Positions 33,560 through 49,068 of a stretch of DNA of 64,000 nt are shown here, piece by piece. The position numbers were made by a program, and so were the translations under genes. The stretch lies in the NCBI RefSeq assembly GCF_018873765.1, contig NC_057925.1, forward strand, positions 3,302,927 to 3,366,926. The letters are read 5' to 3'. Source of the DNA: Telopea speciosissima (taxonomy: Eukaryota; Streptophyta; Magnoliopsida; Proteales; Proteaceae). The notes under the pieces are model-generated. The model saw nothing but the letters and a program-made list of their open reading frames with translations, was not told the origin of the DNA and did no database searches. How positions within the stretch are numbered: the first letter of the stretch is position 1; the number at the start of each line of letters is the position of its first letter.

Positions 33560-33732
33560 GGATTTGGATCCTCTGTAGCATGACAGGGAGTGTAGTACAT
33601 CAATCGACAGCCTGCAGTGTTTGGGCACGCAGCCCAACACACAGGTGGGGTGTTGGGTTGCGTGCAAAGCACTGTGGGCTGTTGGATGTCCGCTGCACTC
33701 CCTGTCGCACTATAGAGGAGCCCAACGCATTC
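33560..33732. mobile_element. Foldback element, family C
   Basis: Arms GACAGGGAGTGTAGTACATC (left) and GATGTCCGCTGCACTCCCTG (right) are complementary, with outer parts GGATCCTCTGTAG and CTATAGAGGAGCCC. The interior is GC-rich with GGGCACGCAGCCCAACACAC. It lies 0.2 kb 3' of DC1 gene 3. Confidence 0.7.
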
Positions 33733-33914
33733 CGTAGCCCTTCTGCAAATACATGCATAAATAGAGGAAGTCAAACCATTTTGTGAAAGTCAAGGCATTT
33801 CAGCAGTTTTTCGGTATTGGGTGTATATTAATTTCGTTTAGAAAGAAAAAATAATGTGCATAAATTATTTTACTCAATAACTCTCTTTTTTTTTTAATAA
33901 AGATTTACACATAA

Positions 33915-33970
33915 TTCAACTAAGCCTTATCCCAACTAAATGGGGTTGACTATCAATATGTAGGATACAA
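33915..33970. mobile_element. Tail fragment of an RTE-type retroelement
   Basis: The phrase AACTAAGCCTTATCCCAACT followed by AAATGGGGTTGACTA is a version of the 3' end common to RTE-type LINEs and their SINE relatives in plants. A second one is at 51199. Confidence 0.5.
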
Positions 33971-36250
33971 TAATTAGTTTCAATGTAGTTTTCATAATTT
34001 AAGAGGAGGGTGGGGATTGTAAAGATGAAGGGTACTTTAGTCATTTTATTCTCTTTGTATGTTATGAATGTACATAATTGTTGTATTGGTATTATATACC
34101 TTTAAGTTTCAGAATATTTTTGTATTCTTACTTTAAACAGTTTGTGTGTATTAGAGTTTTGATATTATTTTGTTTGGATCTGTTGTTTTTTTTTTTGATG
34201 AATAAAAATTATATTCAAAGAATCATAGAAAAATTTTCCTCTAATATAATAAAATGAATAAGAATTAAGAAAAAGAAATAAGATAAAAGAAAATACAAGG
34301 AAAAAACTTCACATCCTACAGCTAAGCCAAGCTGAAGGGAAACGACCCAAAGAAAAACTAAAGGACATAATCAACCCCAAACAATTAACTACGAGATTAT
34401 AAAATTGACCTTCTTCCCATTAGGATTATAAGGAGGAATGGGAGGAACGTACTACCCATCTTCTGCTTTGGTTGTTTGAAGCAAAGGAAGGATTCGCCAT
34501 ATCAATTAATAATGCCAAAACCATTGCCATCTGCTCTTAGATCTCCCCAAAGTATTAATGCCATGGTCAGACTGAGGGTTCCCCACTGGAGAGCCACAAC
34601 CAGAATAAATACCCTCAGATCCCACATCTCCTTCATTCCCAATGTTACTTCGAATCAGAGATCACCGAATTCTGCAGCCAAGAGGAGTCATTTACTTTGC
34701 CAGTATTAACTCCTATCTCAGGAGCTCCTAGATCCCATCTCAGAGGAGGAAGTTTGTGCACCCTCGAACTTCTTCTACAACCATCCAACCTGTTTTTCTT
34801 TCTGGGTTTGGTTTGGACTTGATTTAGTTTCCTAATTTCCTAAACTTCATGATGGATAAATATGAGATGGTAATGTTTCCTTTTTCTGTTCCCCTTAGAC
34901 TCTAGTTCTTCAAATCATATGATTGATGTCTTCTCTTTTGATGTTGTTCATAAGTCTTATATATGATGATTATGTTGTTAATTTTTTCTTGTGGTGGGTT
35001 TGTGATTCAGGATTCGTATATTTCAATGGTGATGGAGCGTATAGTTGGACATTTATTTGCGTTGAAGTTTGAGACACAAGAGATTTGTCTTCTAGTTTTA
35101 TTTTTACTTCAGTTCACCTGGTTCTTCTTTTCTTGATTTTTCTTTCTTAAATAATTTGTGAACGACCAAATGGCATTGTTGATTGTTGGGACATCCAAAT
35201 TCTGATGGATTGATTTTTCACTTTAGTTGCGCGCTTTTGCTGACGCGTTGATTCGGGTGGTTCTCTGGTGTGAGAACAATGAACCGTGGGCAATATTCCT
35301 CTAAATGTTTTGGAATTCGTTCGATTTCTTTGGTTGTTATTTTCGAAAAATCTTGGAGTCACCAACTAAATTTGGGAGCTAGGGCCCGTGTATCTTTATA
35401 TTTATTGGTTTTGAAAATCTTAGAGACTCAATGTGAGTCAGTACGATAGTGAGATCGGGTATGGGTCAAGTAACGGTCCAAAGAAAGTATTAGGCATCTC
35501 AATCTGTCTAGTTTAAACCCGTATTCCAAACTTGGCATGATGAAATTTGATGCATGGCTACTTTAGATCATGCTCTCTCTATCCAAACGCTGGAACAATC
35601 ACACCATCTATATACACATGTGGCACAATGAGGAGTTTTTCCATTTTAGAGACTCTTAAACAACCACACCATGTACATGGGTAGAGCATTGCCATGTCAA
35701 TGGGATGGGATGGAATTCCCATGTCTAACCAGTCAATGAGAGCATGAGAAAGGATGAAACACAGTTCGTGAGTGTCAAGGAAAAAAGAGAGTGTAAGAGG
35801 ACACATGATGCCACCAGTGTGGGGAACATTTTCCTGTATTTCATTTATCACAATTCATTTATGCTATTTTGGTGCTCTACTCAGTTGATTTGTGTGCTTG
35901 AACTAACTTGGATGTGGTGGTGCTAATTAAGCAACTTAGGATATATGAGCAAAAGGTGTCCAGCTATTTTCTTTGCTTCAACCTACTTGATTATCAATTT
36001 ACCCAAAAAAAAAACCTACTTGATTATCAAACAAATAGGGGCTAAGCATATTTAATACCAGACTAATTACAATTAGGAGAGCAAGCTTCCTACATAAAAT
36101 CTGCATATAAAATAAAGAAGATAAAGGTTCTCAAAACAAGGGAAAAATACCATCTCCACTCCTACAGTCCTACAACCCCTGATGGGTGAACGATCGATGA
36201 TCTGGTTTAAGGTCCTACTTTCCAACCCAATGTCTGGGCAGGGCAGGGGG
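33971..36250. other. Gene-free stretch
   Basis: AT-rich and poly-T or A-rich blocks (34180-34300) and unrecognised sequence. None of the short ORFs has a recognisable domain. Nothing else is supported. Confidence 0.4.
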
Positions 36251-36254
36251 GACT

Positions 36255-36421
36255 CGGCTCCTGTGCAGCACCCTGCCCAGGCTGCACGTGCAGTGTTAGA
36301 CACAGCAAGGCGTGAAGAGACCACCCTAACCCTGCCCGAGCAAGGGTGAGGCGGTCTTTTCACGTCTCACTGTGTCTGGCGCTGCATGTGCAGCCCGGGC
36401 AAGGTACTGCACAGGATCTTT
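36255..36421. mobile_element. GC-rich foldback element, family D
   Basis: Left arm CTCCTGTGCAGCACCCTGCC then GCTGCACGTGCAGTG and TAGACACAG. The right arm repeats these in reverse complement (CTGTGTCTGGCGCTGCATGT, GCCCGGGCAAGGTACTGCAC). It is an isolated GC peak in an AT-rich region. Confidence 0.7.
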
Positions 36422-36631
36422 TTGGGGGCAAGGGTGGGTCGAACTAGCTTTAGCCAACACACCTTTAGTCAACAAAGCCCAAAAACTGGCCCGCTCGATC
36501 ATATATAATCGGTTCAGTTTTGGTTTTGAAGTCTAATAATTGGTTCGTTTTATATTAACCAGAAAATCATTGGTTCCAAACTGATAAATTGATTAAATCT
36601 GATAAGTCGATTAAATGTTATAATATTTCTT

Positions 36632-36816
36632 AGGGAGAAAGAATGTCATCCGATGATCGTGTGCTGTGGCGTATATATGCGCACAAATATAGCTGGATGC
36701 AAAATGATCAGCACACCCTTGCCTTTCCATGGGGGTGGGGCAGTCATTTCATGCCTGACTGTGTCTGGGCGTAGGTACACGCCACAGCACATGAGCACGT
36801 GTCATTCCTTTTCCCT
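36632..36816. mobile_element. Foldback element, family E
   Basis: Ends AGGGAGAAAGAATGTCAT and ATTCCTTTTCCCT are inverted, with GTGTGCTGTGGCGT mirrored by ACGCCACAGCACAT. It is flanked by the 7 bp repeat ATTTCTT at 36625-36631 and 36817-36823. The core GGGGCAGTCATTTC is reminiscent of family A. Confidence 0.75.
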
Positions 36817-36823
36817 ATTTCTT

Positions 36824-37139
36824 ATAAGAAAAAAAAGCTTTGAGACAGTGAGGAAAAGTGAGAGTGAGTGACTGAGAGAAGAGAGAGGGAGAATTTTGCA
36901 GTTTTGCCCCTCTCTCTCTCTCTCTCCCTATCTTTTGTCACAGTTTCATTTTTGTTGAATTTGATAGACTTCCACCTCCTTTCAAAGCCGAAATTTATAA
37001 ATTTTCCAACACCAATTCCTTTGGAATTATATCCATTGTAGAAAAACGATAACCTAAAACGATATAAAATAAATAAATAAACACAAACAAACAAACAATT
37101 ACGGCCTTTTGGAATTAGTCCATTAGATCATTAATGCAA
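36824..37139. other. Spacer with CT microsatellite
   Basis: It contains (CT)n at about 36909-36927, then AT-rich sequence. No gene is seen. Confidence 0.4.
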
Positions 37140-37795
37140 GCAGTGTTATCGGTGAAGCCTGATCTTAGTCCAGAAAATGATGCAGTGATTCTTCGGCCGG
37201 CCACTTCGACTTCGAATCGCGTCAGAATGGTCAAGAAGTGTATACCTCAGTGCCATAGGCACTAGCCCTATAGAGCTAGTCAAGATCTTTAATTTGATAT
37301 GTATTCAACATATGTTGGTTCAGCTCTGAACCAGACCGGTGGATCTTTAGGGTCAGTTTTGTACTTTCTGGGTTAAGGTTTTCTATATAATGTTGTTATA
37401 TCTTTGAGAGATGTGAATGTGAGGATTTGTATTTTGCTTCATAGGAATAGTGGAATCATGGACCTTTATCTACTCCATTTTTTGGGCAGATCCATTTCTC
37501 CAAGTTCCTCTAATAAAGGGGAAAAAAATGACCACTCTATCCCTGCCCGAACACACTGCCCCGAGTGAGGTCCACCCCTGCTCTATTAGAGGAACTTGGG
37601 AAAATGGAGTGGACAGGAAATGGAGTAGATAAAAATACGTGGAATCGTTCTCTTGCTCAATTGTGGATGTAGCCTTCCTTCTTGAGGATGAACCACGTAA
37701 ATCTTATCTTGTGTGATTGTTCAATCTTCTCTTTCTCTTCATTATTCTCGTGCAAAATCACCATTTTGGGTGTTGTGTTTTTTTTTTTAAATAAA
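37140..37795 (+). repeat. Decayed LTR-like copy A, interrupted by a MITE
   Basis: It shares a collinear series of phrases with 38580-39005: GGTGAAGCCTGATCT, GTGATTCTTCGGC, TCAAGATCTT, GGGTTAAGGTTTTC, TCTTTGAGAG and, after the MITE, GATGTAGCCTTCC, ACCACGTAAATCTTATCTTG and TTTTGGGTGTTGT. The last part resembles copia LTRs (inference). It is probably a solo LTR or fragment. Confidence 0.6.
37460..37638. mobile_element. Foldback MITE, family A, copy 4
   Basis: 179 bp inserted in repeat copy A. The ends read GGACCTTTATCTACTCCATT and the complement of GGAGTAGATAAAAATAC. CCAAGTTCCTCTAATA is mirrored by TATTAGAGGAACTTGG. The core carries CTGCCCGAACACACTGCCCC. It is flanked by GTGGAATCAT and GTGGAATCGT (9 of 10 equal). 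Confidence 0.87.
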
Positions 37796-38579
37796 ATGGT
37801 AGAATACAAGACATCGTACACCCAACAATTCATTATTTCTCAAATCAAACCTAAACCAAACCGATTCACACCCTTTAGTGGTGATGGGATATGAGGATAA
37901 AGTAATAAATGAATGCATGAAACAAACGAACAAAGCTTACTACATTTTTAATTCGGTTTAATGAGATCGATCGAGTTGAAGCAGACTATAGATCGAGGAC
38001 ATTAGCATATAGACGCAGCTAGGTACGTAGCCATGGCTAAATCGTGCACGGAAGTGACATCAAATTAAAATGGCATCGTACGTTTTGAGTTTTGTTTTGT
38101 AGGTATTTAGTTAGCACTAAAGAGTTGTGGAGTGTACCATGCTGCATGCATGCATGCACTTGCCTCCTTGCCTGCTTGCTTGCTTGCTTGCTTACAGCCT
38201 TCTCGAGTTCTCGTATATCAAATGCATTCCGATAACGATTAACCTGAATTGCCGACCTCTTAATCTTATAAGACCCTGCAAATATTATAAGTGTTCCTTA
38301 ATGCGTCTTACGTTCACTATCTCTATTGTAGTGGTGTTCTTTGGATAATGCCAACAACCAGCCATAGCCGCCGCACCTTATACCACTTACTTTAAATATT
38401 ATTTAAAATCTTCTGTTATTTTAAATCGAACCGGTCAGATCGAATCAAATCGGTATCGGTTTGGGTTGTTTATTGAAAACGGTCTGAATCAAAACTAAGG
38501 CGGACCAACCGAATGGACTGACCTTAACTTGATAAAACCCATGTCCCCCCATTATTGCCGACATCGAACCAGAAAAACC
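37796..38579. other. Spacer with tetranucleotide repeats
   Basis: TGCATGCATGCATGC at 38141-38156 and (TTGC)n at 38170-38192 are the only notable features. Part of 38400-38570 has the CGGTTTGGGTT-type composition of old repeats. Confidence 0.5.
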
Positions 38580-39005
38580 TGATAGCGTGTTATTGGTGAA
38601 GCCTGATCTCAATCTAGAAAGTGTTGTGGTGATTCTTCGGCGAGCCATTTCACCTTCAAAATGCGCCAAAATGGCCTAAAAGTGCATATATACATCAGCA
38701 CTCGTCGAGATCTTCATTTTGATATATGTATATCGACATAGTTGGGTTCAAGTCCAAACCAGACCAGGTGGGTCTCTTAGGCTTTTAGGGGGGCAGTTCT
38801 GTAATTTTTTGGGTTAAGGTTTTCCTATAAAGTGTCTTTATCTCTTTGAGAGGGTTTGTAACTTTTGCTTTAGAGAAGTAGTGAAACCATTCTATCGCTC
38901 GTTGTGAACGTAGCTTACCAACTTGGGGTGAAACACGTAAAATCTGGTCTCGTGTGTTTTTATTCTACAAGATTCCCATTTTTGGGCGTTGTTTTTCTAA
39001 CATAC
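38580..39005 (+). repeat. Decayed LTR-like copy B
   Basis: Uninterrupted relative of copy A, giving the empty version of the site where MITE copy 4 inserted (around GAAGTAGTGAAACCATTC near 38877). It ends near TTTTTGGGCGTTGTTTTT. Confidence 0.6.
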
Positions 39006-39177
39006 CGGACCAATAATAGGCCGGTAAGACAACCCGATCAAAGACTGAACTGGATGAAACCAAACTTTGGCTTAACGGTTTGATTTTGATTTAAAACAGT
39101 ACTAACTTAAAACTGGTTCAGACCGATCAATAAAAAAAACTGGACCCAACCGACCAATGGACACCCCCAACTTAGGC

Positions 39178-39187
39178 TATAAATGCT
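39178..39187 (+). promoter_or_regulatory. TATA box of the peroxidase gene
   Basis: CTATAAATGC lies about 135 bp upstream of the ATG at 39316, a normal distance for a plant gene with a short 5' leader. Confidence 0.55.
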
Positions 39188-39255
39188 ACCTAGAATGTGT
39201 ATCCATTCACATAAGCCAATTATTACACTTGTGGCAGTTTAATTAGGTAACTTAA

Positions 39256-39582
<327 letters not shown>

Positions 39583-39699
39583 TGAAGTACTAATTAAACA
39601 CTAATTTGTGCTTGCACCTAGACAATTTTAGTCTATGTTTGGTATGCATTTTTTAGAATAGATTTTAAGTCTAAAACGCATTTTGCAGCGACAAAATAG

Positions 39700-41593
<1,894 letters not shown>

Positions 41594-41767
41594 GTATCTT
41601 ATGCTGACATACTAGCTATCGTAGCCAAAGATGCAGTTCTATTAGTAAGTCAAGATCTTTGTGTGGGTGTGCGGTTGTAGTTGTTGGGGTTCCACGTGAA
41701 AGTCAGAAGTAATAATCTCATATTGTATATGAGTAGCCCGGTGTGGAGACTTGGAGTCCGGATTAGG

Positions 41768-42118
41768 GGAAAATGATCTCCTCCAGTTTCTACCCGGCCC
41801 AATTCCCCAGTGCCTCTAATAAGGGGTGGGGTGTGGACGGATCTTTATCGTCTCCATTTATCTGCCCCTCCATTTCCTCCATTACATCTCATAGGGGGTG
41901 GAAATGACCACCCTACCCCCTGCCCGAACACACTGCCTGGGTGGAGTCCACTCCCCCCTATTAGATGTAATGGAGGAAATGGAGGGGCAGATAAATGGAG
42001 ACGATAATTTTCCGATGTGGACCCCACCCAGGCAGGGGTAGAATGGTCATTGCTCCCCTCTCTGGTTAGAGGCACTAGGGAACTGGACCATGCAGGGAAC
42101 TGGAGGGGATAATGATCC
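41768..42118. mobile_element. Foldback MITE, family A, copy 5 (outer)
   Basis: 351 bp including a nested relative. The ends GGAAAATGATCTCCTCCAG and the complement of CTGGAGGGGATAATGATCC match. CAGTGCCTCTAATAAGGGG is mirrored by the segment around 42060-42075. The flanks CCGGATTAGG and TCGGATCATG agree at 7 of 10 positions. It lies in intron 2 of the peroxidase gene. Confidence 0.8.
41839..42013. mobile_element. Foldback MITE, family A, copy 6 (nested in copy 5)
   Basis: 175 bp. The ends GGATCTTTATCGTCTCCATT and the complement of AATGGAGACGATAATTTTCC are inverted. Its long arms include ATCTGCCCCTCCATTTCCTC. The core carries TGCCCGAACACACTGCC. It is flanked by GGTGTGGAC and GATGTGGAC (8 of 9 equal), inside copy 5. 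Confidence 0.87.
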
Positions 42119-42384
42119 TCGGATCATGTCCCCATTCGAGGACCATGGAGATAGATTAGCACCCTCCATTGGGTGTGGGACCCACCTTCGGTGTGTAGAG
42201 CCCACACCCCATGGAGGGTCCAAATTTGACCCATGCGTCTCCAGATGGGGACTTGATCCAAATTCGGGGACTTGTAACTTTTTCTTAATAGTTAGCTCAA
42301 GTCTTCAAGTACTTATAAATCTTCACATCGGACTACTCATATTCGAATAGATCAAAACTTAGGATACCATGATGATATTAATAG

Positions 42385-44280
<1,896 letters not shown>

Positions 44281-44811
44281 GTATCCTTATCAGGTACAAA
44301 GAACACCTAAAATGGTTGATCAGTTAAATTTTGATCATTTATAGAACTTAATTAAGTAATGTTTTATGTGGATTCTTCTGCAAGTCTAGGTTCTCATACA
44401 ATTGGCTTAGCAAGGTGTACTACCTTCAACCAAAGGTTGTTCAACTTCTCCGGAACAGGTTCTTCTGATGTTACTATGAATACTGAGATGGTAACAGATC
44501 TCCAAAACCTTTGCCCACAGAATGGTGATGGCAACAAAACCACTTCTCTTGATCAGAACTCAACTGATCTGTTTGACAATCATTACTTCAAGAACTTGAT
44601 CAATGGAAAGGGTCTTCTCTTTTCAGACCACACTCTCTATTCAAGTGATGATGAAGCTGTTTCAACAACTAAAATGCTTGTGGAGAGTTATACCAATGAC
44701 TCTTCCCTTTTCTTTAAGGGTTTTGCCAACTCCATGATCAAAGTGGGGAATATAAGTCCTTTAACTGGATCAGTTGGGGAGATACGCAAGAACTGCAGGG
44801 TTGTCAATTAA

Positions 44812-46144
44812 CAGTTCCAGTGAGCCCTTGATAATGTACTCTAAGTCGATTTTGCATTCTCGGATGATAAAAATAGTTAAATATGAACATATCGATCATA
44901 TTTTCTTTCTCTTGTATTAAGTTAAATAAAAAAATTAGCTCATCTTGTAAAATAAATAATAGAATTAATGATGCAAGGTTAGACTGAGACTGTGTATGAG
45001 GGTATGAGATTCACATATTTGTCTTCTTTTCTTGCCAACCAAAAATGAATTCTAGCATTTAGATTGTTTGCATGATTGGAATCTCATCTTTTCTCTTTAA
45101 TCACACAACATACATCTCCCAATGAACAGTTCTTCTTATGTAAAGGTATCAGTATCGGTGGTGTCTGTATCAGTCTAGGCCAATACTGATACGATATGGA
45201 TCAAGCTGTAAATCGGGCCGGTACCAGATGTAAATTAAAAGTTGAACCAGTTTTTAGGTCGATACAACCACTTGATCTGTATCGAAATCGGCCTCCGGCC
45301 ACCAATACGATACCAGTACTTAGAAGCATGACTTGGGGTGTTTTACCACACACTAGTCACAGAGATTAATTGAGATGCCGAATGAACATTTCTGTACAGC
45401 TTATTAGAATAGGAAGTTACATAATCCATGAAATAAATACAATGGAACAGAAGGGGTATATAAAGGGGTATATAGTTGAATCTAAGGCTGCGTTTGATAT
45501 GGATTCTTGGAATGCATTTTAAATCGATAATACATTCTTGTGAGAGACATGATAAAAATAATGGTAATTATCATCTTATAGAATGCATCCAATTGCACTA
45601 TTAAAATGTTTTTTTGATTCAGCTTAACGGTTTGGTTTGGGGTTGGCCTAGTATTAAACTGAAACTGGTTCAACCTGATTGAAACCAGACCAGACCGACC
45701 AATTGACACCTTGTTGACTTTGAACAAGGGAGTGGGTTTCCCCCAACAAAGCCTGTCGTCTTGTCAGCCTGGGCGTGAAGAATGAGATTAAGACTCTTGG
45801 TCATCGTCTTCTTACCTCCCAACTTTGACTAATTGATCTACCAAAAAAAAACTTTGACCAATTGGATTGGACGGTTACGATGCTTTCAAATTGTATGGAT
45901 TCCTAGATTTTGGACGCTTAAGAGTAACTTGGATAAACCGACAAAATAGACAAGCAACACGTACATGTTTCCCTCTTACCTTTCACTTTAGATATTTTTT
46001 AAATAATAATAAGGAAATTATTTAATGGGAAAGATTCAAAGGAGATAATGAATTTCACATTACCAAATTTTAAATCCGAGGCATTCGTTGACTGTTCAAC
46101 TCTGGTGGGAGGTAACTGCTGTATGAATTTTTTCTTATGGGTAA
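44812..46144. other. 3' flank of peroxidase and old repeats
   Basis: About 45140-45330 is a GTATCGG-rich, partly self-complementary old repeat. The stretch 45600-45720 ends in GACCAATTGACACC, the same kind of terminus as the element at 46145. No gene is seen. Confidence 0.4.
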
Positions 46145-46919
46145 GGGTGTCAATTGGAACTAGAACCAGAAACTGGACCGGAACCGGTTCGTAAAAAATT
46201 TGAACTGACCCATCGTATAATTTATTGGGGTGGCTCTTGATCTATCGATAAGTTATTGGCCCGATTCAAGATTTGCCAATTAAGTTATTGGTCTCCCAAC
46301 GTTTCTAGAACCGATGGACCAACTAGGAACCTTTGGAATTGGAACCGGTGGAAAAAGAACAAAACCACATCCTTATCTTATATATTACATAATTCTTAAG
46401 ATTTAAAGGTTATGAGAGTTAAGGTCAAGCCATTTATTTTTTTAGTTTTTAGTTTTTTAGTTTTTTAGTTTTTTAGTTTTTCAATTTTGACTGATACCCC
46501 TTGTCTCATATACTATTTTACTAAAGATTCGAATGTTAATTTAAATGACCATTTGAGAATTTTAACTTAAGAACATGCCTTAAAATAATCCTAATTTATG
46601 AGGGTGATGGTGTTCCTACTTATTAATTGAATATAAATAAGAGGTACTTCGGTGATTGAGGAAAAAAAATGGTGATAAGTTGTATATCTCGTGTGATTGA
46701 AATAGGTGTCTTATTATAATATTATTGAATATATATAGCATGTGTTAGAAATTTTAATTTTTAATTTTGGACTGTTTGTAGTCAATTAGGAACCGAAACT
46801 GACCAACCCATCAGTTGCTGGTTTTGGATCCTAGGTTTGGAATCGATTAGCTTATTGGTCTGGTTTTGATCCTGACCCCTTAGGGCCCGAACCATTAAGA
46901 AACCGGACCAATTGACACC
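46145..46919. mobile_element. Terminal-inverted-repeat element, about 775 bp
   Basis: It begins GGGTGTCAATTGG and ends CCAATTGACACCC, an exact 13 bp inverted repeat, with TAA on both sides. That TSD fits the PIF/Harbinger superfamily (inference). There is no transposase ORF. It contains a TTTTTAG minisatellite at about 46438-46485. Confidence 0.65.
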
Positions 46920-46929
46920 CTAACTTCTG

Positions 46930-47096
46930 GGAAGTAGTTTTTTGTCTAGGAATGTGGCCTATGCAGTACTCCTATGTGTCTATCTCTCTCCTCCTCAAAA
47001 CAAAGGGACAAAGGTGTCTTTTCATATGGGGAGGAGAGAGATAGACTCATGGGAGTATTGGCGTAGGTCACACTCCTGGACAAAGTTCTTTTTCCT
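46930..47096. mobile_element. Foldback element, family F, copy 1
   Basis: Left arm GGGAAGTAGTTTTTTGTC, then GTGTCTATCTCTCTCCTC; right arm GAGGAGAGAGATAGACTCAT and GGACAAAGTTCTTTTTCC. The arms are near-perfect complements. A second copy is at 47568. Confidence 0.75.
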
Positions 47097-47567
47097 TTTA
47101 CTTGTATTCCAAGTGGGTGGATACAGGGGTGCAAATTTGGCCCTGGCAGCCAAGCCGCCTTGAGCCCAAATAGAGCTTGGGTTGAGATACCTTCGCCCGG
47201 AGGGCGAGTCAGGGCAGGATCAGGTCAAGGTTGAGGCCTCAGGCTGAGCCTGGTCCAGCCCAACCCGAACCTGTCTTATTCTTCCCTTTTTTTTTTTTCT
47301 TTTTCAACCCAGCTGACCCATACATCTCACTTCCTCCCATGGTTAGGGCCAATTAGGGTCAGCTCGGCCCTACCCTAAGGGCGATGAGGGTTGGATTTTT
47401 CTGGCCCTGAATCAGGGCCGGGCGGAGCCTTGGCCTAGCTAAGGGGACTAAGGGTTGGGTTGGAGTTACTCTGCTGCAACCCTAGGTGGATAATTTAGAT
47501 GAGATGAATCCCACCCCTACTATTCCATCAAACGTGATCATATGACCATTTTCTCTGTATAAAGATT
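47097..47567. other. GC-richer repeat spacer
   Basis: From about 47120, a block beginning GGGGTGCAAATTTGGCCC and rich in GGCCC and CCCAACCC-type sequence. It resembles the block at 53690-53870 and is probably an old non-autonomous element. No gene is seen. Confidence 0.4.
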
Positions 47568-47735
47568 GGGAAGTAGTTTTTTGTTCGTAAGTGTGACCTA
47601 TGCCAGCACTCCCATATGTTTATCTCTCTTCTCTTCAAAACAAAGGGGCAAAGGTATCATTTCATATGGGGATGAGAGAGATAGACTCATGGGAATATAG
47701 GCATAGACCACACTCATCGACAAAGTTCTTTTTCC
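47568..47735. mobile_element. Foldback element, family F, copy 2
   Basis: Same arms and core as the copy at 46930 (GGGAAGTAGTTTTTTGTTCG to GACAAAGTTCTTTTTCCC), with CAAAACAAAGGGGCAAAGGT in the centre. Confidence 0.75.
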
Positions 47736-48280
47736 CATAAAGTTTTTAGAAGATCCTCGTGTCAAAGGTTCAAAGCTCATTCTGATTGGTTAGATTGACA
47801 AAAAGTCCCAATTGACCGGTTCAGCTAGATTGAGTGGAATCACACTTATCGTCCGGTTTCTAATGGGATTTAATAAAAATCGATTAATCAATTGAAAGCA
47901 GATAAAAATCGATTAAAATTAAAAACGGACAAATAGCAACCTAAATAAGAAATCAAAATAAAAAAAATATTCCAATTAATTTTCTTACATATACATGTAA
48001 ACCCAATATCCAAATGAATCGAGCCCGATAGTAATTCAATGACAAAAAACCATAAGAAGTCAGACCAAACCGAATCAAAACTGAAATAGAATGAAACCAA
48101 AAATTTCTTTTAACAGTTTGGTTTTGAATTGGCCCAATAACAAATCGAAAATTGAACCAAATAAAACCAGACCGAATCGCAGCGACCGATTGACACCCTT
48201 TCGTGCGAATGTAAATGTAAATAGGGAAAGAAAATGCTGAACGCCTGAACCTAACGCTTTTTATCGTTTCGGCAGTTTCG
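47736..48280. other. Old repeat upstream of the RING gene
   Basis: AT-rich sequence with AACCGAATCAAAACTGA-type phrases, ending in CGATTGACACCCTTT near 48195, a terminus of the same kind as the element at 46145. No gene is seen. Confidence 0.4.
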
Positions 48281-48284
48281 CGCC

Positions 48285-49068
48285 TACCTCTCTCTCTCTC
48301 TCTCTTTCTCTCTCTATTAACTACTGACACTCTTTCTCTCTCTCTCTCTCTCGTTTCGCACCCAAAGACTTCTCTTTTCAGAGTTAGATCAGAGGAAGAG
48401 AAACTTGGGCCAGGGCGAATCCTCTTGAAGCAAATTTAGTGAGGGAGAAGATGAGTGATTCTCTGCTTGATAGCTCATATCAGGTTTCTAAGGAGACTTG
48501 AGCTGAGTCTATTTCTGATCGTCGTTCGTCTTCGTAGTAGGTAGCTTCCTCTTCCTCTCTCTCTCTCTCTCTCTCTCTTCGTGGATCCTCTAAGTGAAAG
48601 CTCTTATTTTTTGGTGAGCCTGAACCGAAGGAAGCTCAGCGAGAAAGGGAAGTGCCCTTTTTGGTTTATGTCAAGTTTCTGATCGTCTTGGAAGTGGTGG
48701 CGTTTGGCTTCTACTGTTTTTCCTTCTGATGATTTCGATCAGAAATTGTTAAAATTGGTAAGTGAATTTTATCTTGTCCCTTGCTTCGGTTTGTCTTTTA
48801 AGAGCGTTGAATTGAATCATTTACGTTGTGATTCTCTGGGTGAAGTTTTCCCTGACATATGAAACCTGTAATTTTAGGTTATCCTTCGAGGGGTACCAAT
48901 CAAGTGAGTCTAATCCTTTACTACTCTTGCTGTTAGAGGGCTAAACTCATAGATTTGTGTGAAAAAGATTGTATTTTTCTGAACTTTTTAATTGACCTGG
49001 AGGAGAGGGAGCATTGGTGCTGCAACCTCGATCAGCTTAGGGTTTGATTTGTATCATTTTCCTTTGTT
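48285..49068 (+). promoter_or_regulatory. 5' leader region of the RING gene with CT repeats and a probable intron
   Basis: CT runs at 48292-48309, 48336-48352 and 48558-48579 are typical of plant core promoters and leaders. A good donor site (TTG then GTAAGTG) at 48758 without nearby coding sequence suggests a 5' UTR intron ending shortly before the ATG, perhaps at the CAG near 49035. No TATA box is obvious. Confidence 0.5.
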
